From Pseudomonas sp. PB106 (GTDB lineage: Bacteria; Pseudomonadota; Gammaproteobacteria; Pseudomonadales; Pseudomonadaceae), in contig NZ_RWIM01000053.1 in assembly GCF_009764645.1 (NCBI RefSeq), positions 1 through 57,977 on the forward strand: DNA of 57,977 nucleotides, read 5' to 3'. Positions 16,826 to 26,947 of the stretch are shown piece after piece. Each line of letters begins with the position of its first letter. Positions within the stretch are counted from its first letter, which is position 1. Below the pieces are notes generated by a model. It had not been told where the DNA came from, did not search any database, and saw nothing but the letters and a program-made list of their open reading frames with translations. The position numbers and the translations under genes were made by a program.

Positions 16826-18319
16826 ATGTCTCTCTCCATCGTCCACAGCCGCGCCCAGATTGGCGTGGATGCCCCCGCTGTCACTGTCGAAGTCCATCTC
16901 GCCAACGGTCTGCCTTCGCTGACCATGGTCGGCTTGCCCGAGGCGGCGGTGAAAGAGAGCAAGGATCGCGTGCGCAGCGCGATCATCAATTCCGGCCTGC
17001 AGTTTCCGGCGCGGCGGATCACCTTGAATCTGGCGCCTGCCGATTTACCCAAGGACGGCGGGCGATTCGATCTGGCGATTGCCCTGGGAATTCTGTCGGC
17101 GAGTGTGCAGGTGCCAACGTTGACCCTCGACGATGTGGAATGCCTCGGCGAGTTGGCGTTGTCCGGCGCCGTGCGACCGGTGCGCGGGGTGTTGCCGGCG
17201 GCACTCGCAGCGCGCAAGGCCGGGCGGGCGCTGGTGGTGCCGCGAGCGAATGCCGAGGAGGCGTGTCTGGCGTCGGGGTTGAAGGTGTTTGCGGTGGATC
17301 ATCTGCTCGAAGCGGTGGCACATTTCAATGGCCACACGCCGGTTGAGCCTTACGTGTCGGACGGTTTGATCCATGCCGCCAGACCCTATCCCGACCTCAA
17401 CGAGGTTCAAGGGCAGATTGCTGCCAAACGCGCGCTGCTGGTTGCGGCGGCAGGTGCACACAATCTGCTGTTCAGCGGGCCGCCCGGTACCGGCAAGACA
17501 TTATTAGCCAGCCGCTTGCCCGGATTGCTGCCGCCGCTGTCCGAGAGCGAAGCCCTTGAGGTGGCGGCGATTCAGTCGGTGGCCAGCGGCATTCCCCTCA
17601 CCCATTGGCCGCAGCGGCCGTTTCGCCAACCGCACCATTCCGCGTCCGGGCCGGCGCTGGTCGGCGGCAGTTCGAAACCGCAACCCGGCGAGATCACCCT
17701 CGCCCATCACGGCGTGCTGTTTCTCGATGAGCTGCCAGAGTTTGATCGCCGCGTTCTGGAGGTGCTGCGTGAGCCGTTGGAATCCGGCCATATCGTGATT
17801 GCCCGAGCCAAGGATCGGGTGCGCTTTCCGGCGCGCTTTCAATTAGTGGCAGCGATGAATCCGTGCCCCTGTGGATATCTTGGCGAACCGAGCGGCAAGT
17901 GTTCGTGCACGCCGGACATGGTTCAGCGCTATCGCAACAAATTGTCGGGGCCATTGCTGGACCGCATCGACCTGCATCTAACAGTGGCACGCGAACCCAC
18001 CGCACTAAATCCCGTGGTCAAGCCCGGAGACGATAGCGCCAGCGCCGCCGTTCTGGTCGCAGAGGCACGTGAGCGCCAGCACAAACGTCAGGGCTGTGCC
18101 AACGCGTTTCTTGATCTGCCGGGTCTGAAGCGCCACTGCACGTTATCCACAGCTGATGAGAAATGGCTGGAGTCGGCGTGCGAGCGGCTGACCCTGTCCC
18201 TGCGCTCGGCGCATCGCTTGCTCAAGGTCGCACGCACGCTGGCAGACCTTGAACAAGTCGATGCAATCAAGCGCGAGCATGTGGCCGAGGCTCTGCAGTA
18301 CCGCCCGGCTTCGCCTTAA
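16826..18319 (+). CDS. yifB: YifB/ComM family Mg-chelatase-like AAA+ ATPase
   Basis: A 497-residue protein starting MSLSIVHSRAQIGVDAPAVT. The N-terminal ChlI-like domain (VHLANGLPSLTMVGLPEAAV) is followed by Walker A GPPGTGKT (residues 218-225), Walker B GVLFLDELPEF and a cysteine cluster NPCPCGYLGEPSGKCSC. ComM, the naturally competent homologue, is a hexameric helicase that extends branch migration during transformation. The start at 16826 is favoured over 16784 because the extra 14 residues are not family-like. Its 3' end overlaps the convergent DUF4432 gene by 4 bp. Confidence 0.95.
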   Translation: MSLSIVHSRAQIGVDAPAVTVEVHLANGLPSLTMVGLPEAAVKESKDRVRSAIINSGLQFPARRITLNLAPADLPKDGGRFDLAIALGILSASVQVPTLTLDDVECLGELALSGAVRPVRGVLPAALAARKAGRALVVPRANAEEACLASGLKVFAVDHLLEAVAHFNGHTPVEPYVSDGLIHAARPYPDLNEVQGQIAAKRALLVAAAGAHNLLFSGPPGTGKTLLASRLPGLLPPLSESEALEVAAIQSVASGIPLTHWPQRPFRQPHHSASGPALVGGSSKPQPGEITLAHHGVLFLDELPEFDRRVLEVLREPLESGHIVIARAKDRVRFPARFQLVAAMNPCPCGYLGEPSGKCSCTPDMVQRYRNKLSGPLLDRIDLHLTVAREPTALNPVVKPGDDSASAAVLVAEARERQHKRQGCANAFLDLPGLKRHCTLSTADEKWLESACERLTLSLRSAHRLLKVARTLADLEQVDAIKREHVAEALQYRPASP

Positions 18320-19530
18320 TGCACAGTCAAATCCACCAACGGCGTTTGCCGTACTTCGGTTTCCCGGCCTGCCTGAATCTCGCTGACGCGTTTCAACGCG
18401 TTATCCACAGCGCCCTTGTCTGCCAACAGGCTGTAGCTGATCTGAAACTGTTGGCTGGCTTTCGGCGCGATGGTCGGCACCAGGTTCAACGGCCGTTGAT
18501 AGCGACGGTTATAGGAAAAACTGGTCCCCGGCTCAAGGCCCGTGACGTAGCCCTGCCCTTGGGTATCGGTGTTTTTCCACAGGGAAAACACCGGCAGCTG
18601 TTGAGTATTGAAGCCGACAGAAACACCCAGGCTCCCCGCCTTGTTATGCAGAACAGTCAGAGTCTGACCCTTGGCATCCGCATAGGGCACGACGTTATAA
18701 ACCGTTTCGTCGTAATCCTTGGTCGGCGCGCGATAGGTCTGCCAGTAGGCCAGTTCGCCCTTGGCCTTGTCGTTGAACGGCGAGACCTGTTTGACCGGCG
18801 CTGCAAACCGGGCGCCTTGCTCGAGAAACGGCGTACTGAAATTACTGTGATAAAGCGCCTGATATTCCTTCGGATAGTCGCCATTGTTGGTCAGCGTATC
18901 GTTCAGCGCGAACGTTGTGCTGCCCGGCACCGTGACCAGTTCGGTGGCCACGGAGAAGTCGACCTTCTTGAATGCCTGCTCTTTCAACTCGCCGCGCAAG
19001 CTGATGGCATAAGGAGGCTGCTCGTCGATATGCAGGCTGACCCTGCTTGCCGGAATGTTAGCGGCGCGACCGTGCAAGGTCAGCAGCTCACCGTTGTCCA
19101 TGCCCGGATGGCCGACCCATTCGTAACCACAGCGGGTCACCATTTCGTTGAAGCCTTCCAGCCAACCCAAACCGCCACGGCCATTGAGTTCGATAAAGGC
19201 CGGGTTGACCACTTCCTTGACCGGCGAATCCCAACCCATGCGCACATCGCCAACCGTGGCCTGCAAGACATTCATGCCACGGGTCGGCACCACCGAAAGC
19301 TTCATCGTGCCGTTATCGATGTCGACAATGCTCACACCCTCCTGCCGACCACCATGCAGGGTGCGCAGGGTCACGGAAAAGGCTTTGTCGGTTTTGACGC
19401 CCAGTTGTTCACTGGTCAGGGACCAGTTTTGCGCAGGCTTGTCGGTGTCGAGCAGGACATAATCCCAAGCCATGGCCTGGGAAGCCGCCGCCGTCGTGGC
19501 GAGGGCAACAGCGAGTTTAAGCGAAGTCAT
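18316..19530 (-). CDS. Exported aldose 1-epimerase-like protein (DUF4432)
   Basis: A 404-residue protein with a signal peptide (cleavage after SQAMA, residue 22). The galactose-mutarotase-like beta-sandwich is recognisable from VVPTRGMNVLQA, GLGWLEGFNEMVTRCGYEWVG, LTLHGRAANIPA, ALYHSNFSTPFLEQGARF and GLEPGTSFSYNR. The DUF4432 group probably acts on a sugar or glycan in the periplasm; the substrate is unknown. Transcribed toward yifB with overlapping ends. The gap to srfA (19531-19797) must hold both divergent promoters; I see no further gene there. Confidence 0.85.
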   Translation of the reverse strand: MTSLKLAVALATTAAASQAMAWDYVLLDTDKPAQNWSLTSEQLGVKTDKAFSVTLRTLHGGRQEGVSIVDIDNGTMKLSVVPTRGMNVLQATVGDVRMGWDSPVKEVVNPAFIELNGRGGLGWLEGFNEMVTRCGYEWVGHPGMDNGELLTLHGRAANIPASRVSLHIDEQPPYAISLRGELKEQAFKKVDFSVATELVTVPGSTTFALNDTLTNNGDYPKEYQALYHSNFSTPFLEQGARFAAPVKQVSPFNDKAKGELAYWQTYRAPTKDYDETVYNVVPYADAKGQTLTVLHNKAGSLGVSVGFNTQQLPVFSLWKNTDTQGQGYVTGLEPGTSFSYNRRYQRPLNLVPTIAPKASQQFQISYSLLADKGAVDNALKRVSEIQAGRETEVRQTPLVDLTVH

Positions 19531-19797
19531 GGGCGTGCCTTTTATTGGATTTGTAGGGTTTTTATAGCGCTGATGAATCGTTTCAGCAAGCGTAGAAACC
19601 CCTGATCCAAATCAACCTTCAAGGAAAGGCAAATTAAACCCGAGCGAGGTTCGCAATCTTCAGCTAGCCTCGTTCGGTTTTGGCCTAACGGCTGATTGAC
19701 GGCGACATCATAATGACATTAAGGTCGCCAGCTAAATGCAGGAGCAAGGCACAGGCATTTCCGCCTGTCATTGCGCAACGGAACATATGGAGTATGG

Positions 19798-21156
19798 ATG
19801 CGCGGGGCACTACTACGCAGCGGTAAGAGCGGGTCATTCACTGCCTTGGGCGAAACAGGCCAACCGGTTTACCGGGCTGCCCTGCAATTGCGCGAAGCGA
19901 TTCGCCGCAAGAATCCCGACCTGGTCGATCACCTGGCCATTCCTCAGAGCGATGAACTCGGTAACCAGATCGACTGGTACAGCGGTCTCGACGGCGATGT
20001 GATCCCATGGAGCAGCGCGACCGAAGAAGAGCGCGCGCCTGCACGCCGCCAACTGGAAGCGCTGAAGACGGCACTCGAAGAGCTGAGCCTGCGTTTCCTC
20101 GGCACTGATTCGGACGAGCCGCAGCAGGGCGACAAAGCCGTGTTCGGCAAGCTGCTCAAGCGCGTCATCCATTTCCCCGACGAAAACTTCGTCTACCTGG
20201 TGCAAGGCAAACCCGTGCTGACCTTCTGGGGTTTCGAGCACGCCGGCGCCGACCGCAACCGCGATCCGCTGCACTGCCTTTATCAGGTTCCGCCTGTTTT
20301 CACCTTGCCTCCCGAAACCCCAGCACCGGCAGTGGCCCCCATCGCGCCGGTGGTTCCGGTCGTGACGCGCCCTTGGTGGCGACGCTGGTGGTGGCTGTTG
20401 CTGCTGCCGTTACTGTTGCTGCTGTTGTGGCTATTGCTCGGCTTGCGCGGCTGCGTGCCGATTCCACTGGTGGCCGTCGACTTGCTGCCCGAGGGCGTCG
20501 TGCCCGTAGAAAGACAGGTTGAACCACTGCCCGTCGGCACCGCGACAACGCTCAATGGCGTCCCGGTAACCGGCACTGGCGCGAGCGTCGACACCGGCGC
20601 CGCCGTGCTCGAGACGCAAGGCGCAGAAGCCCCGGTTCTCGAAGGCGACCAAGCAGCTGCCGAGAACGCAGGCGTAACTCAGGATCCGGCGGCCGCACCC
20701 CCAGCCAGTACCCCGGAAAACCCGACGGCACCGCCTGCCCCACCATCGGCCGACCCTGACAAAGCCGCCGCTGCCAAAGCAGGTCCGGCGCTGAGCATTC
20801 CGCCCAATGCCGCTGACGGCGCCGCCGATTTCCTCGATGGCCAATACCGTGCTGGCGCCGGCATTCAAGACCGCCGCACCGGCAAGCCGTTGCGCCTGGA
20901 ATACCAGTTCAAGGACGGCAAGGGTGAAGTGACAGTGCATCAGGCTGATGGCTCGAAATGCAGCGGCCCGGTCGCCGCCTCCATGAAGGGCGGCAGCCTC
21001 GCCATCGACAGTCAGGGCCAGGCCGTTTGCGGCGATGGCAGCACCTACGACATGCCCAAGGTCAACTGCCGCAAGGGAGCGACCACGGTCGCCGACTGCA
21101 CTGGCGGTTATGGCAAAGATCAATTCCCAATGTCCATGCGGCAGATGGGCGAATAA
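19798..21156 (+). CDS. srfA: SrfA family membrane protein
   Basis: A 452-residue protein starting MRGALLRSGKSGSFTALGET. The first 150 residues (GQPVYRAALQLREAIRRKNP, NQIDWYSGLDGDVIPW) resemble the SsrB-regulated SrfA of Salmonella. A Pro/Val-rich linker leads to a Trp/Leu-rich membrane helix (RPWWRRWWWLLLLPLL, about residues 188-215), then an Ala/Pro-rich spacer and a C-terminal periplasmic domain with conserved cysteines (DGSKCSGPV, GQAVCGDGS, KVNCRKG, VADCTGG). The start at 19798 has GGAG close upstream and aligns with the family; an in-frame ATG at 19771 is less likely. First gene of the operon. Confidence 0.8.
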   Translation: MRGALLRSGKSGSFTALGETGQPVYRAALQLREAIRRKNPDLVDHLAIPQSDELGNQIDWYSGLDGDVIPWSSATEEERAPARRQLEALKTALEELSLRFLGTDSDEPQQGDKAVFGKLLKRVIHFPDENFVYLVQGKPVLTFWGFEHAGADRNRDPLHCLYQVPPVFTLPPETPAPAVAPIAPVVPVVTRPWWRRWWWLLLLPLLLLLLWLLLGLRGCVPIPLVAVDLLPEGVVPVERQVEPLPVGTATTLNGVPVTGTGASVDTGAAVLETQGAEAPVLEGDQAAAENAGVTQDPAAAPPASTPENPTAPPAPPSADPDKAAAAKAGPALSIPPNAADGAADFLDGQYRAGAGIQDRRTGKPLRLEYQFKDGKGEVTVHQADGSKCSGPVAASMKGGSLAIDSQGQAVCGDGSTYDMPKVNCRKGATTVADCTGGYGKDQFPMSMRQMGE

Positions 21157-21173
21157 GCACGGAATAACGCGAA

Positions 21174-24100
21174 ATGTTGCCTGAAGTCACCCAGTTCGAA
21201 GACACCGTCACGCTCGTCAGCGACACCGGCATCCAGTTCATGGATTTCGCCCTGCGCCTGGATCCTCGCAAGGAGCCGGCGGGCGAGTTCGCTCAGATGA
21301 TCAGCGGGCTGGTGTGCCGGTTGATGTACAACGAAGAGAAAGACTTCTACTTCTACGAGCCGGAACCGGAAAAGATCGAGAAGGCCAAACCGGCGTTCAG
21401 CCTCGACATGAAGAGCAGTCTCGACCTGCTCAACGGCGTCTGGCTGCCGATCCCGTTTTTCCGTTTCATGCCGCCGCACCGCTTTGACGAAGGTCCGAGC
21501 AACTGGTCGCGCATGCGCCTGGTCAAACTGGACTCGCCCGACATCGACGGCAATACCCATCGCCTGACCATGGCTTTCGACAGCCGCGTGATGCCCAAGC
21601 GTGACGGCACCGCGTACCTGGCGCCAAACGAAGAAGACATCAGCTCCGGCGTCTCCTTCAAACTGGCGACCAAGGCCAGCGAAACCCGCTGGTTCCTGGC
21701 TCAGCCGTGGGTCAACGAATGGCTGCTCGAACTGTTCAACGAGGGCAACAGCCATCGTTCGCGTGAAGAGCTCGACATCGACATTCGCGCCAACCATCAC
21801 CTGGCGCATTATCTCAACGTGCTGAGCCTGCTGGGCAAGCCGTCCACCGCGATGCAGTCGACGGCGCGGCCGAAAGTCGATATCCCGGAACTGAAAGTGG
21901 TCGCCAACGACAGCAACGGTCAGCCGATCCTGGTGGATCTGGTGCTCGACGTCGGCAACTCGCGCACCTGCGGCATCCTCATCGAAAACCATGGTCAGGC
22001 CGGCTCCGGGCTCAAGCACAACTACGTGCTGGAACTGCGCGACCTGATCACCCCGGAACACACCTACAACCAGCCGTTCGAAAGCCGGGTCGAATTCGCC
22101 CAAGCGAACTTCGGCAAGGACCACTGCTCGGTCAAAAGTGGTCGGCACGATGCGTTCCAGTGGGCGACGATCGCCCGCGTCGGTAACGAGGCCGGACGCC
22201 TGGCCAGCCGCCGTCGCGGCACCGAAGGCTCGACCGGGCTGTCGAGTCCGAAGCGTTATCTGTGGGACGAAAAGGCCTACGCACCGGGCTGGCGTTTCAA
22301 CTGCTCGTACGTCAAAACCGACAACGAGCCCTACGCCACTGCCGCACCGTTTTCGCACCTGATCAACGAAACCGGCGAAGCGCTTTACAGCCTCGACGAA
22401 GATGACCGTTTGCCGGTGTTCATGCCGCGCTATTCGCGCAGCTCGCTGATGACCTTCATGCTCGCCGAAGTGCTGGCGCAAGCGCTGTCGCAAATCAACA
22501 GCCCGGCTCAACGCTCGCGCCAGGGCCACACCCGCTCGCCGCGTCAGCTCAACAGCATCACCCTGACCGTGCCGCCGGGGATGCCACAGGCTGAGCGCAG
22601 CATCCTCAACGAACGCATGCTGCAAGCCATCGGTTTGGTGTGGAAAAGCCTCGGCTGGCACGCTGGCGAAGAGGATCCGCACCAGACAGAAAGCGCCAGC
22701 CCGCGCACGCCGATCCCGAGCATTCGCGTCGAATGGGACGAAGCGTCCTGCGGCCAATTGGTCTACCTGTACACCGAGGTCAACGAGAACTTTGCCGGTC
22801 ACCCGGAAGAGTTCTTCGACACCATCGCCCGGCCTGACAAGACCGACCGCGAACGCATCACGCTGGCGACCATCGATATCGGCGGCGGCACCACCGACCT
22901 GGTCATCACCGATTATCGCCTCGACCGCGCCGGCAACACCGGCAGCGGCAGCAACGTGCACATCGTGCCCGAGCAGCGTTTCCGCGACGGTTTCAAAGTG
23001 GCCGGCGACGACATTCTGCTCGACGTGATTCAGGACTTCATTCTGCCGAGCTTCGAAAAAGCCCTGCAGAACGCCGGGGTGAAAGCGCCGGACTCGTTGA
23101 TGTCTCGCCTGTGTGGCGACGAATCGGTCAGCGCCCAGGACGTGATCCTGCGCCAGCAACTGAACCTGCAAGTGTTCTCGCCCCTCGGCCTGGCGTTGCT
23201 CAAGGCCTACGAACACTACGACCCGCAAGTCCCGCAGGAAGTAACGCCGCAGAGCTATCGCCAGTTGCTCGGCGACCAGGCGATCAGCCTGACCGTGCTC
23301 GAATACGTGAATGCTGCCGTGCGCCGCGATGTTGGTGGTCAGAGCAATTTCGATCTGTACGAAGCGCAGATCAGCTTCGATCTGCAAAAGCTTCACGCCG
23401 CGTTCCTCAACGACCAGATCAACATCACCAAGATCCTCGGTGCGTTGTGCGAAGTAGTCGCGCAATACCCGTGCGACGTCCTCCTGCTGACCGGCCGCCC
23501 TTCGCGTCTGCCCGGCATTCAGGCGTTTATCCGCAAGGTCTTGCCGCTGCCTCCGGGGCGCATTCTGGCCCTGCAGAATTACCGTACCGGTGGCTGGTAC
23601 CCGTTCCACAAAAACGGCCGCATCGACGACCCGAAAAGTACCGCATCGGTCGGCGCCATGCTCTGCCTGCTGTGCGCCAACCACAGCGTGCCGAACTTCT
23701 ACTTCCGCTCTTCGGCGCTGAAACCGTATTCGACGGTCAAGCACATCGGCGTGATCGACCTGAACAACGTGATCAAGGATGCCGACGTGCTGTACCGCGA
23801 CATCCAGTCCGAAGACTACAAGATCAAGTTGCCGGAAATCGGCGTCGGTGATGACGCCGACACGCCGCAGCTGGAAATGCGCGGCGATCTGCGTCTGGGC
23901 TTCCGCCAGTTGGCGGCTGATCGCTGGTCGGCCTCGCCGTTGTACACCTTGCGTTTCACCAAGAGTGGTCGGGAGAAGTTCTCCCGTGCGGTCGGTGAAA
24001 ACGGTAGTGCGCCGTTGCTCAAGGTGCGCTTCGAGGTGAAGAGCGCCGATCAATACACGAAAAAACAGGATCTGGTCAGCGACCGCCTCTCGGTGCGGGC

Positions 24101-24233
24101 CATCGAATCCAACAGCAGCAACGTCAGCTTCAACCCGCGCAGCGACCTCGAGCTGGAACTCAACACCATGCTCGACGCCGGCCTGAGCGAGACCAAGTAC
24201 TGGCTCGACAGTGGAAGTGTGAAACGCAAATGA
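21174..24233 (+). CDS. srfB: SrfB family actin/Hsp70-like ATPase
   Basis: A 1019-residue protein of the 'virulence factor SrfB' family. After a unique N-terminal region of about 250 residues it carries two actin-superfamily phosphate motifs: LVLDVGNSRTCGIL (around 259) and TIDIGGGTTDLVITDY (around 568), plus VLLLTGRPSRLPGIQAF (adenosine motif, around 775). This predicts a nucleotide-driven Hsp70/actin-type fold. Cytoplasmic, no membrane helix. It starts 17 bp after srfA and its stop overlaps srfC (ATGA), so SrfB and SrfC are probably made in a set ratio. The molecular role is unknown. Confidence 0.87.
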   Translation: MLPEVTQFEDTVTLVSDTGIQFMDFALRLDPRKEPAGEFAQMISGLVCRLMYNEEKDFYFYEPEPEKIEKAKPAFSLDMKSSLDLLNGVWLPIPFFRFMPPHRFDEGPSNWSRMRLVKLDSPDIDGNTHRLTMAFDSRVMPKRDGTAYLAPNEEDISSGVSFKLATKASETRWFLAQPWVNEWLLELFNEGNSHRSREELDIDIRANHHLAHYLNVLSLLGKPSTAMQSTARPKVDIPELKVVANDSNGQPILVDLVLDVGNSRTCGILIENHGQAGSGLKHNYVLELRDLITPEHTYNQPFESRVEFAQANFGKDHCSVKSGRHDAFQWATIARVGNEAGRLASRRRGTEGSTGLSSPKRYLWDEKAYAPGWRFNCSYVKTDNEPYATAAPFSHLINETGEALYSLDEDDRLPVFMPRYSRSSLMTFMLAEVLAQALSQINSPAQRSRQGHTRSPRQLNSITLTVPPGMPQAERSILNERMLQAIGLVWKSLGWHAGEEDPHQTESASPRTPIPSIRVEWDEASCGQLVYLYTEVNENFAGHPEEFFDTIARPDKTDRERITLATIDIGGGTTDLVITDYRLDRAGNTGSGSNVHIVPEQRFRDGFKVAGDDILLDVIQDFILPSFEKALQNAGVKAPDSLMSRLCGDESVSAQDVILRQQLNLQVFSPLGLALLKAYEHYDPQVPQEVTPQSYRQLLGDQAISLTVLEYVNAAVRRDVGGQSNFDLYEAQISFDLQKLHAAFLNDQINITKILGALCEVVAQYPCDVLLLTGRPSRLPGIQAFIRKVLPLPPGRILALQNYRTGGWYPFHKNGRIDDPKSTASVGAMLCLLCANHSVPNFYFRSSALKPYSTVKHIGVIDLNNVIKDADVLYRDIQSEDYKIKLPEIGVGDDADTPQLEMRGDLRLGFRQLAADRWSASPLYTLRFTKSGREKFSRAVGENGSAPLLKVRFEVKSADQYTKKQDLVSDRLSVRAIESNSSNVSFNPRSDLELELNTMLDAGLSETKYWLDSGSVKRK

Positions 24234-26944
24234 ACGACCTGACCCCCGAGCAACGCCAGCTCTCTGCCCAATGGGCTGCGGTTTACAAAGGTGCCGGTCA
24301 GGCACTGGACTGGATTGACCAGACGCGCGTCAACGCACCGCGTCTGGACAGCGAAGCCGACAACCTGAACATCCGCCTGCATCGCGCCCGCAACCTGGCC
24401 CACAGCCTCGGTCGCGTGGCCTGCACACCGATGACAATCGGCTTTTTCGGTTTGTCCCAGGCCGGCAAGTCCTATCTGATTTCCGCTTTGGCGGCGGGTC
24501 AGAACGGCAAACTGGAGACCGACTACGGTGGCCAGCGGCTGGACTTCATCCGCCACATCAACCCGGTCGGTGGCGGCAAGGAAGCGACCGGTCTGGTCAC
24601 GCGCTTCAGCCGTCGCGCCACGCCGAGCCAGGACCCGCAGTTCCCGGTGGAGCTGACACTGTTCAAGGAAGTCGAGCTGGCGAAGATTCTCGCCAACTCC
24701 TGGTTCAAGGACTTCGACCTTGAGCGGATCTCCTACGAGATTGACGAAGAACGCATCCAGCGCGTGCTGAAACCGTTCGAAGGCCGCGAGAACGGGCCGC
24801 TGCAACCGGGCGTCAACGCCGACGATCTGGTGTCGCTGTGGGATTACCTGCGGGACAACTTCCGCAATTCGGTGAAAAAACTCGAACACCTGTACTGGCC
24901 GAAAGCGCTGCAACTGGCGCCACGCCTGAACTATCAGGAACGTGCCGAGCTGTTCGCCATCCTCTGGGGCGAGCAACGCGAGCTGACCCGCGTGTATCAA
25001 CAACTGGCGGGCGCACTGCACAAGCTCGGCCTGCCCGAAACCGTGTTCGCCCCGCTGAAAGCCTTGGTGACGTTCGAGAACGACACCTACAGCCAGCGCG
25101 ACAGCATCATGAACGTCGACATTCTCGAACGCTTCGGCAGCCCGGCAGACTTGCCGGTCGACGTGCGCCCGCAAGTCGGCGGACGCCTGCAAAACAGTCA
25201 GGGCATTCCGGTTGCGCAGCTGGCGGCGTTGACCGCCGAGATGACCTTCGGCCTGATCGAGCCGCCGGCGGACGACATCGTCAATCAGGTCGACTTGCTC
25301 GACTTCCCCGGTTATCGCGGGCGCAAGAAGCTCCACGAGATTGCCGACTCCAGCGACCCGGAATCCGCGACCAAGGACAACTCGGTCTCGCAGCTGATTC
25401 TGCGGGGCAAGGTCGCTTACCTGTTCGAGCGCTACACCGACAATCAGGAAATGAACGCGCTGGTGGTCTGCACCGGCTCGACCAAACAAAGCGACGTCAA
25501 CGACGTCGGCCCGGTGCTGACACGCTGGATCGAAAAAACCCAGGGCGCCGATGCCGCCGAACGCAGCAAACGCGCGACCGGACTGATCTGGGCACTGACC
25601 ATGCTCGACCTGCGGGTGACCAACTCGCTGAGCCTGACCGCCGATCAATACGACGAGAGCTGGAACGGCATGGTCAAGCTGACCATGCTCGAGCGCTTCG
25701 GCAGCCTCAACTGGATGAACGACTGGGCCGGCACGCCGTTCCAGAACACCTTCCTGGTGCGCAAACCGCGGATGGACGCGGCGTTTATCGTGCAGGACGC
25801 CAGCGGCGCCGAAACCGGCCTCAACAGCAATTATCAAAGTCGCGTCGAAGCGTTGGGCAGCAGCTTCGCCAGCAACGCGCTGGTGTGCAAACACGTTGCC
25901 AATCCGGCCAAAGCCTGGACGGAAATGCTGCACAATGACGACGGCGGCATTAGCCATTTCAGCGGCAGTTTTACTGGCGTGGCCAATATCGAATTCAAGT
26001 TGCAGCGCATCCGCGAGCAACTCGACGAATGCCTTGCAGGCCTGACCACTCACGGCCTCAGCACTTGGTATCACGCCGACGGTGACGGTGCGGCAGCCGC
26101 CAAGAAAGCCCAGGCGCAAATGATTCTGTCCGGCCTGGGTCGGCGTCCGGCGGTGCTCGGCGAGCTGATCGATCAGCTCGACATGAGCAGCGAAGAAGTC
26201 CGTGACCTGTACCTCAGCGGCGTCTACGAAACCGACGAAGAGCCGACCGCCAGCGATGAGCCGGTCAGCACGCCGCCGAGCCAGAGCCTGTACGGCAACG
26301 ACGCTGGTTTCGATTTCGACTTCGGCGGCGACCTCGGCCAGGACAGTGCGCCCGTTAGCAGCAAAACCAGCAGCGCCGCGCCGGAACTGCAAAGCAATGA
26401 ACACCGCTTTGCCAAAGCGGCGTTCAAAGCCTGGATCGCCCATTTGCGCGAACTGACCACCCGGCAAAGCCTGCTCAACCTGCTGGGTCTTGAGAAAGCC
26501 TTGCTCGAAGCTGTGGTCGATGAATTGATCACCGCCGGCTACCGTCATGATTTGCCGGGCCAACTGAGCCGCGCCGTACTCAAGCGTGCGCAGAGCGGCG
26601 CCCGTCGCGATCAACTGGTCGAGCGCCAGGTATTGGAAGTGCAGCGCGTGCTGCGCGATTTCGTCTCCTGGTTCGGCTACATCCAGAAACCGGTGAGCGA
26701 ACGCCCGAACAGCCGGGCCGGTGCCAAGGCGCCGCTGTTTTCGTTCTATGCCGACATCGGTCCGGGACAAGTTCCGGTGCTGCCGGCACAGCCGTCGAAC
26801 CAGGCGCAGCTGTTTTTGGGCGACTGGCTCTCGGGCCTGGCCTACATCACGCTGGACAACGCCGGCCATGGTGCCGGTCGCGAAATCACCCCTGAACAGA
26901 ACGAACGGCTGGGCCAAGTGCTCACCGCTTTCGCAGCGAGATAA
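24230..26944 (+). CDS. srfC: SrfC family dynamin-like GTPase
   Basis: A 904-residue protein of the 'putative virulence factor SrfC' family. G1 is GFFGLSQAGKS (residues 71-81), a conserved Thr lies in KEATGLVTRF (switch 1, T120), G3 is LDFPGYRGRK (D358-x-P-G), and TMLDLR near 458 may stand in for G4. These are dynamin-superfamily features. The long helical C-terminal part has an acidic, low-complexity stretch at about 665-720. Dynamin-like proteins remodel membranes or assemble on them. Together with SrfB it forms the cytoplasmic NTPase pair of the operon. Confidence 0.85.
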   Translation: MNDLTPEQRQLSAQWAAVYKGAGQALDWIDQTRVNAPRLDSEADNLNIRLHRARNLAHSLGRVACTPMTIGFFGLSQAGKSYLISALAAGQNGKLETDYGGQRLDFIRHINPVGGGKEATGLVTRFSRRATPSQDPQFPVELTLFKEVELAKILANSWFKDFDLERISYEIDEERIQRVLKPFEGRENGPLQPGVNADDLVSLWDYLRDNFRNSVKKLEHLYWPKALQLAPRLNYQERAELFAILWGEQRELTRVYQQLAGALHKLGLPETVFAPLKALVTFENDTYSQRDSIMNVDILERFGSPADLPVDVRPQVGGRLQNSQGIPVAQLAALTAEMTFGLIEPPADDIVNQVDLLDFPGYRGRKKLHEIADSSDPESATKDNSVSQLILRGKVAYLFERYTDNQEMNALVVCTGSTKQSDVNDVGPVLTRWIEKTQGADAAERSKRATGLIWALTMLDLRVTNSLSLTADQYDESWNGMVKLTMLERFGSLNWMNDWAGTPFQNTFLVRKPRMDAAFIVQDASGAETGLNSNYQSRVEALGSSFASNALVCKHVANPAKAWTEMLHNDDGGISHFSGSFTGVANIEFKLQRIREQLDECLAGLTTHGLSTWYHADGDGAAAAKKAQAQMILSGLGRRPAVLGELIDQLDMSSEEVRDLYLSGVYETDEEPTASDEPVSTPPSQSLYGNDAGFDFDFGGDLGQDSAPVSSKTSSAAPELQSNEHRFAKAAFKAWIAHLRELTTRQSLLNLLGLEKALLEAVVDELITAGYRHDLPGQLSRAVLKRAQSGARRDQLVERQVLEVQRVLRDFVSWFGYIQKPVSERPNSRAGAKAPLFSFYADIGPGQVPVLPAQPSNQAQLFLGDWLSGLAYITLDNAGHGAGREITPEQNERLGQVLTAFAAR

Positions 26945-26947
26945 GCA

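Noticed and set aside
21120..26917. Two very long minus-strand frames (1061 and 955 codons) opposite srfB and srfC
   Set aside because: They are antisense shadows of the srf genes; the plus-strand frames carry clear NTPase motifs and ribosome-coupled starts.
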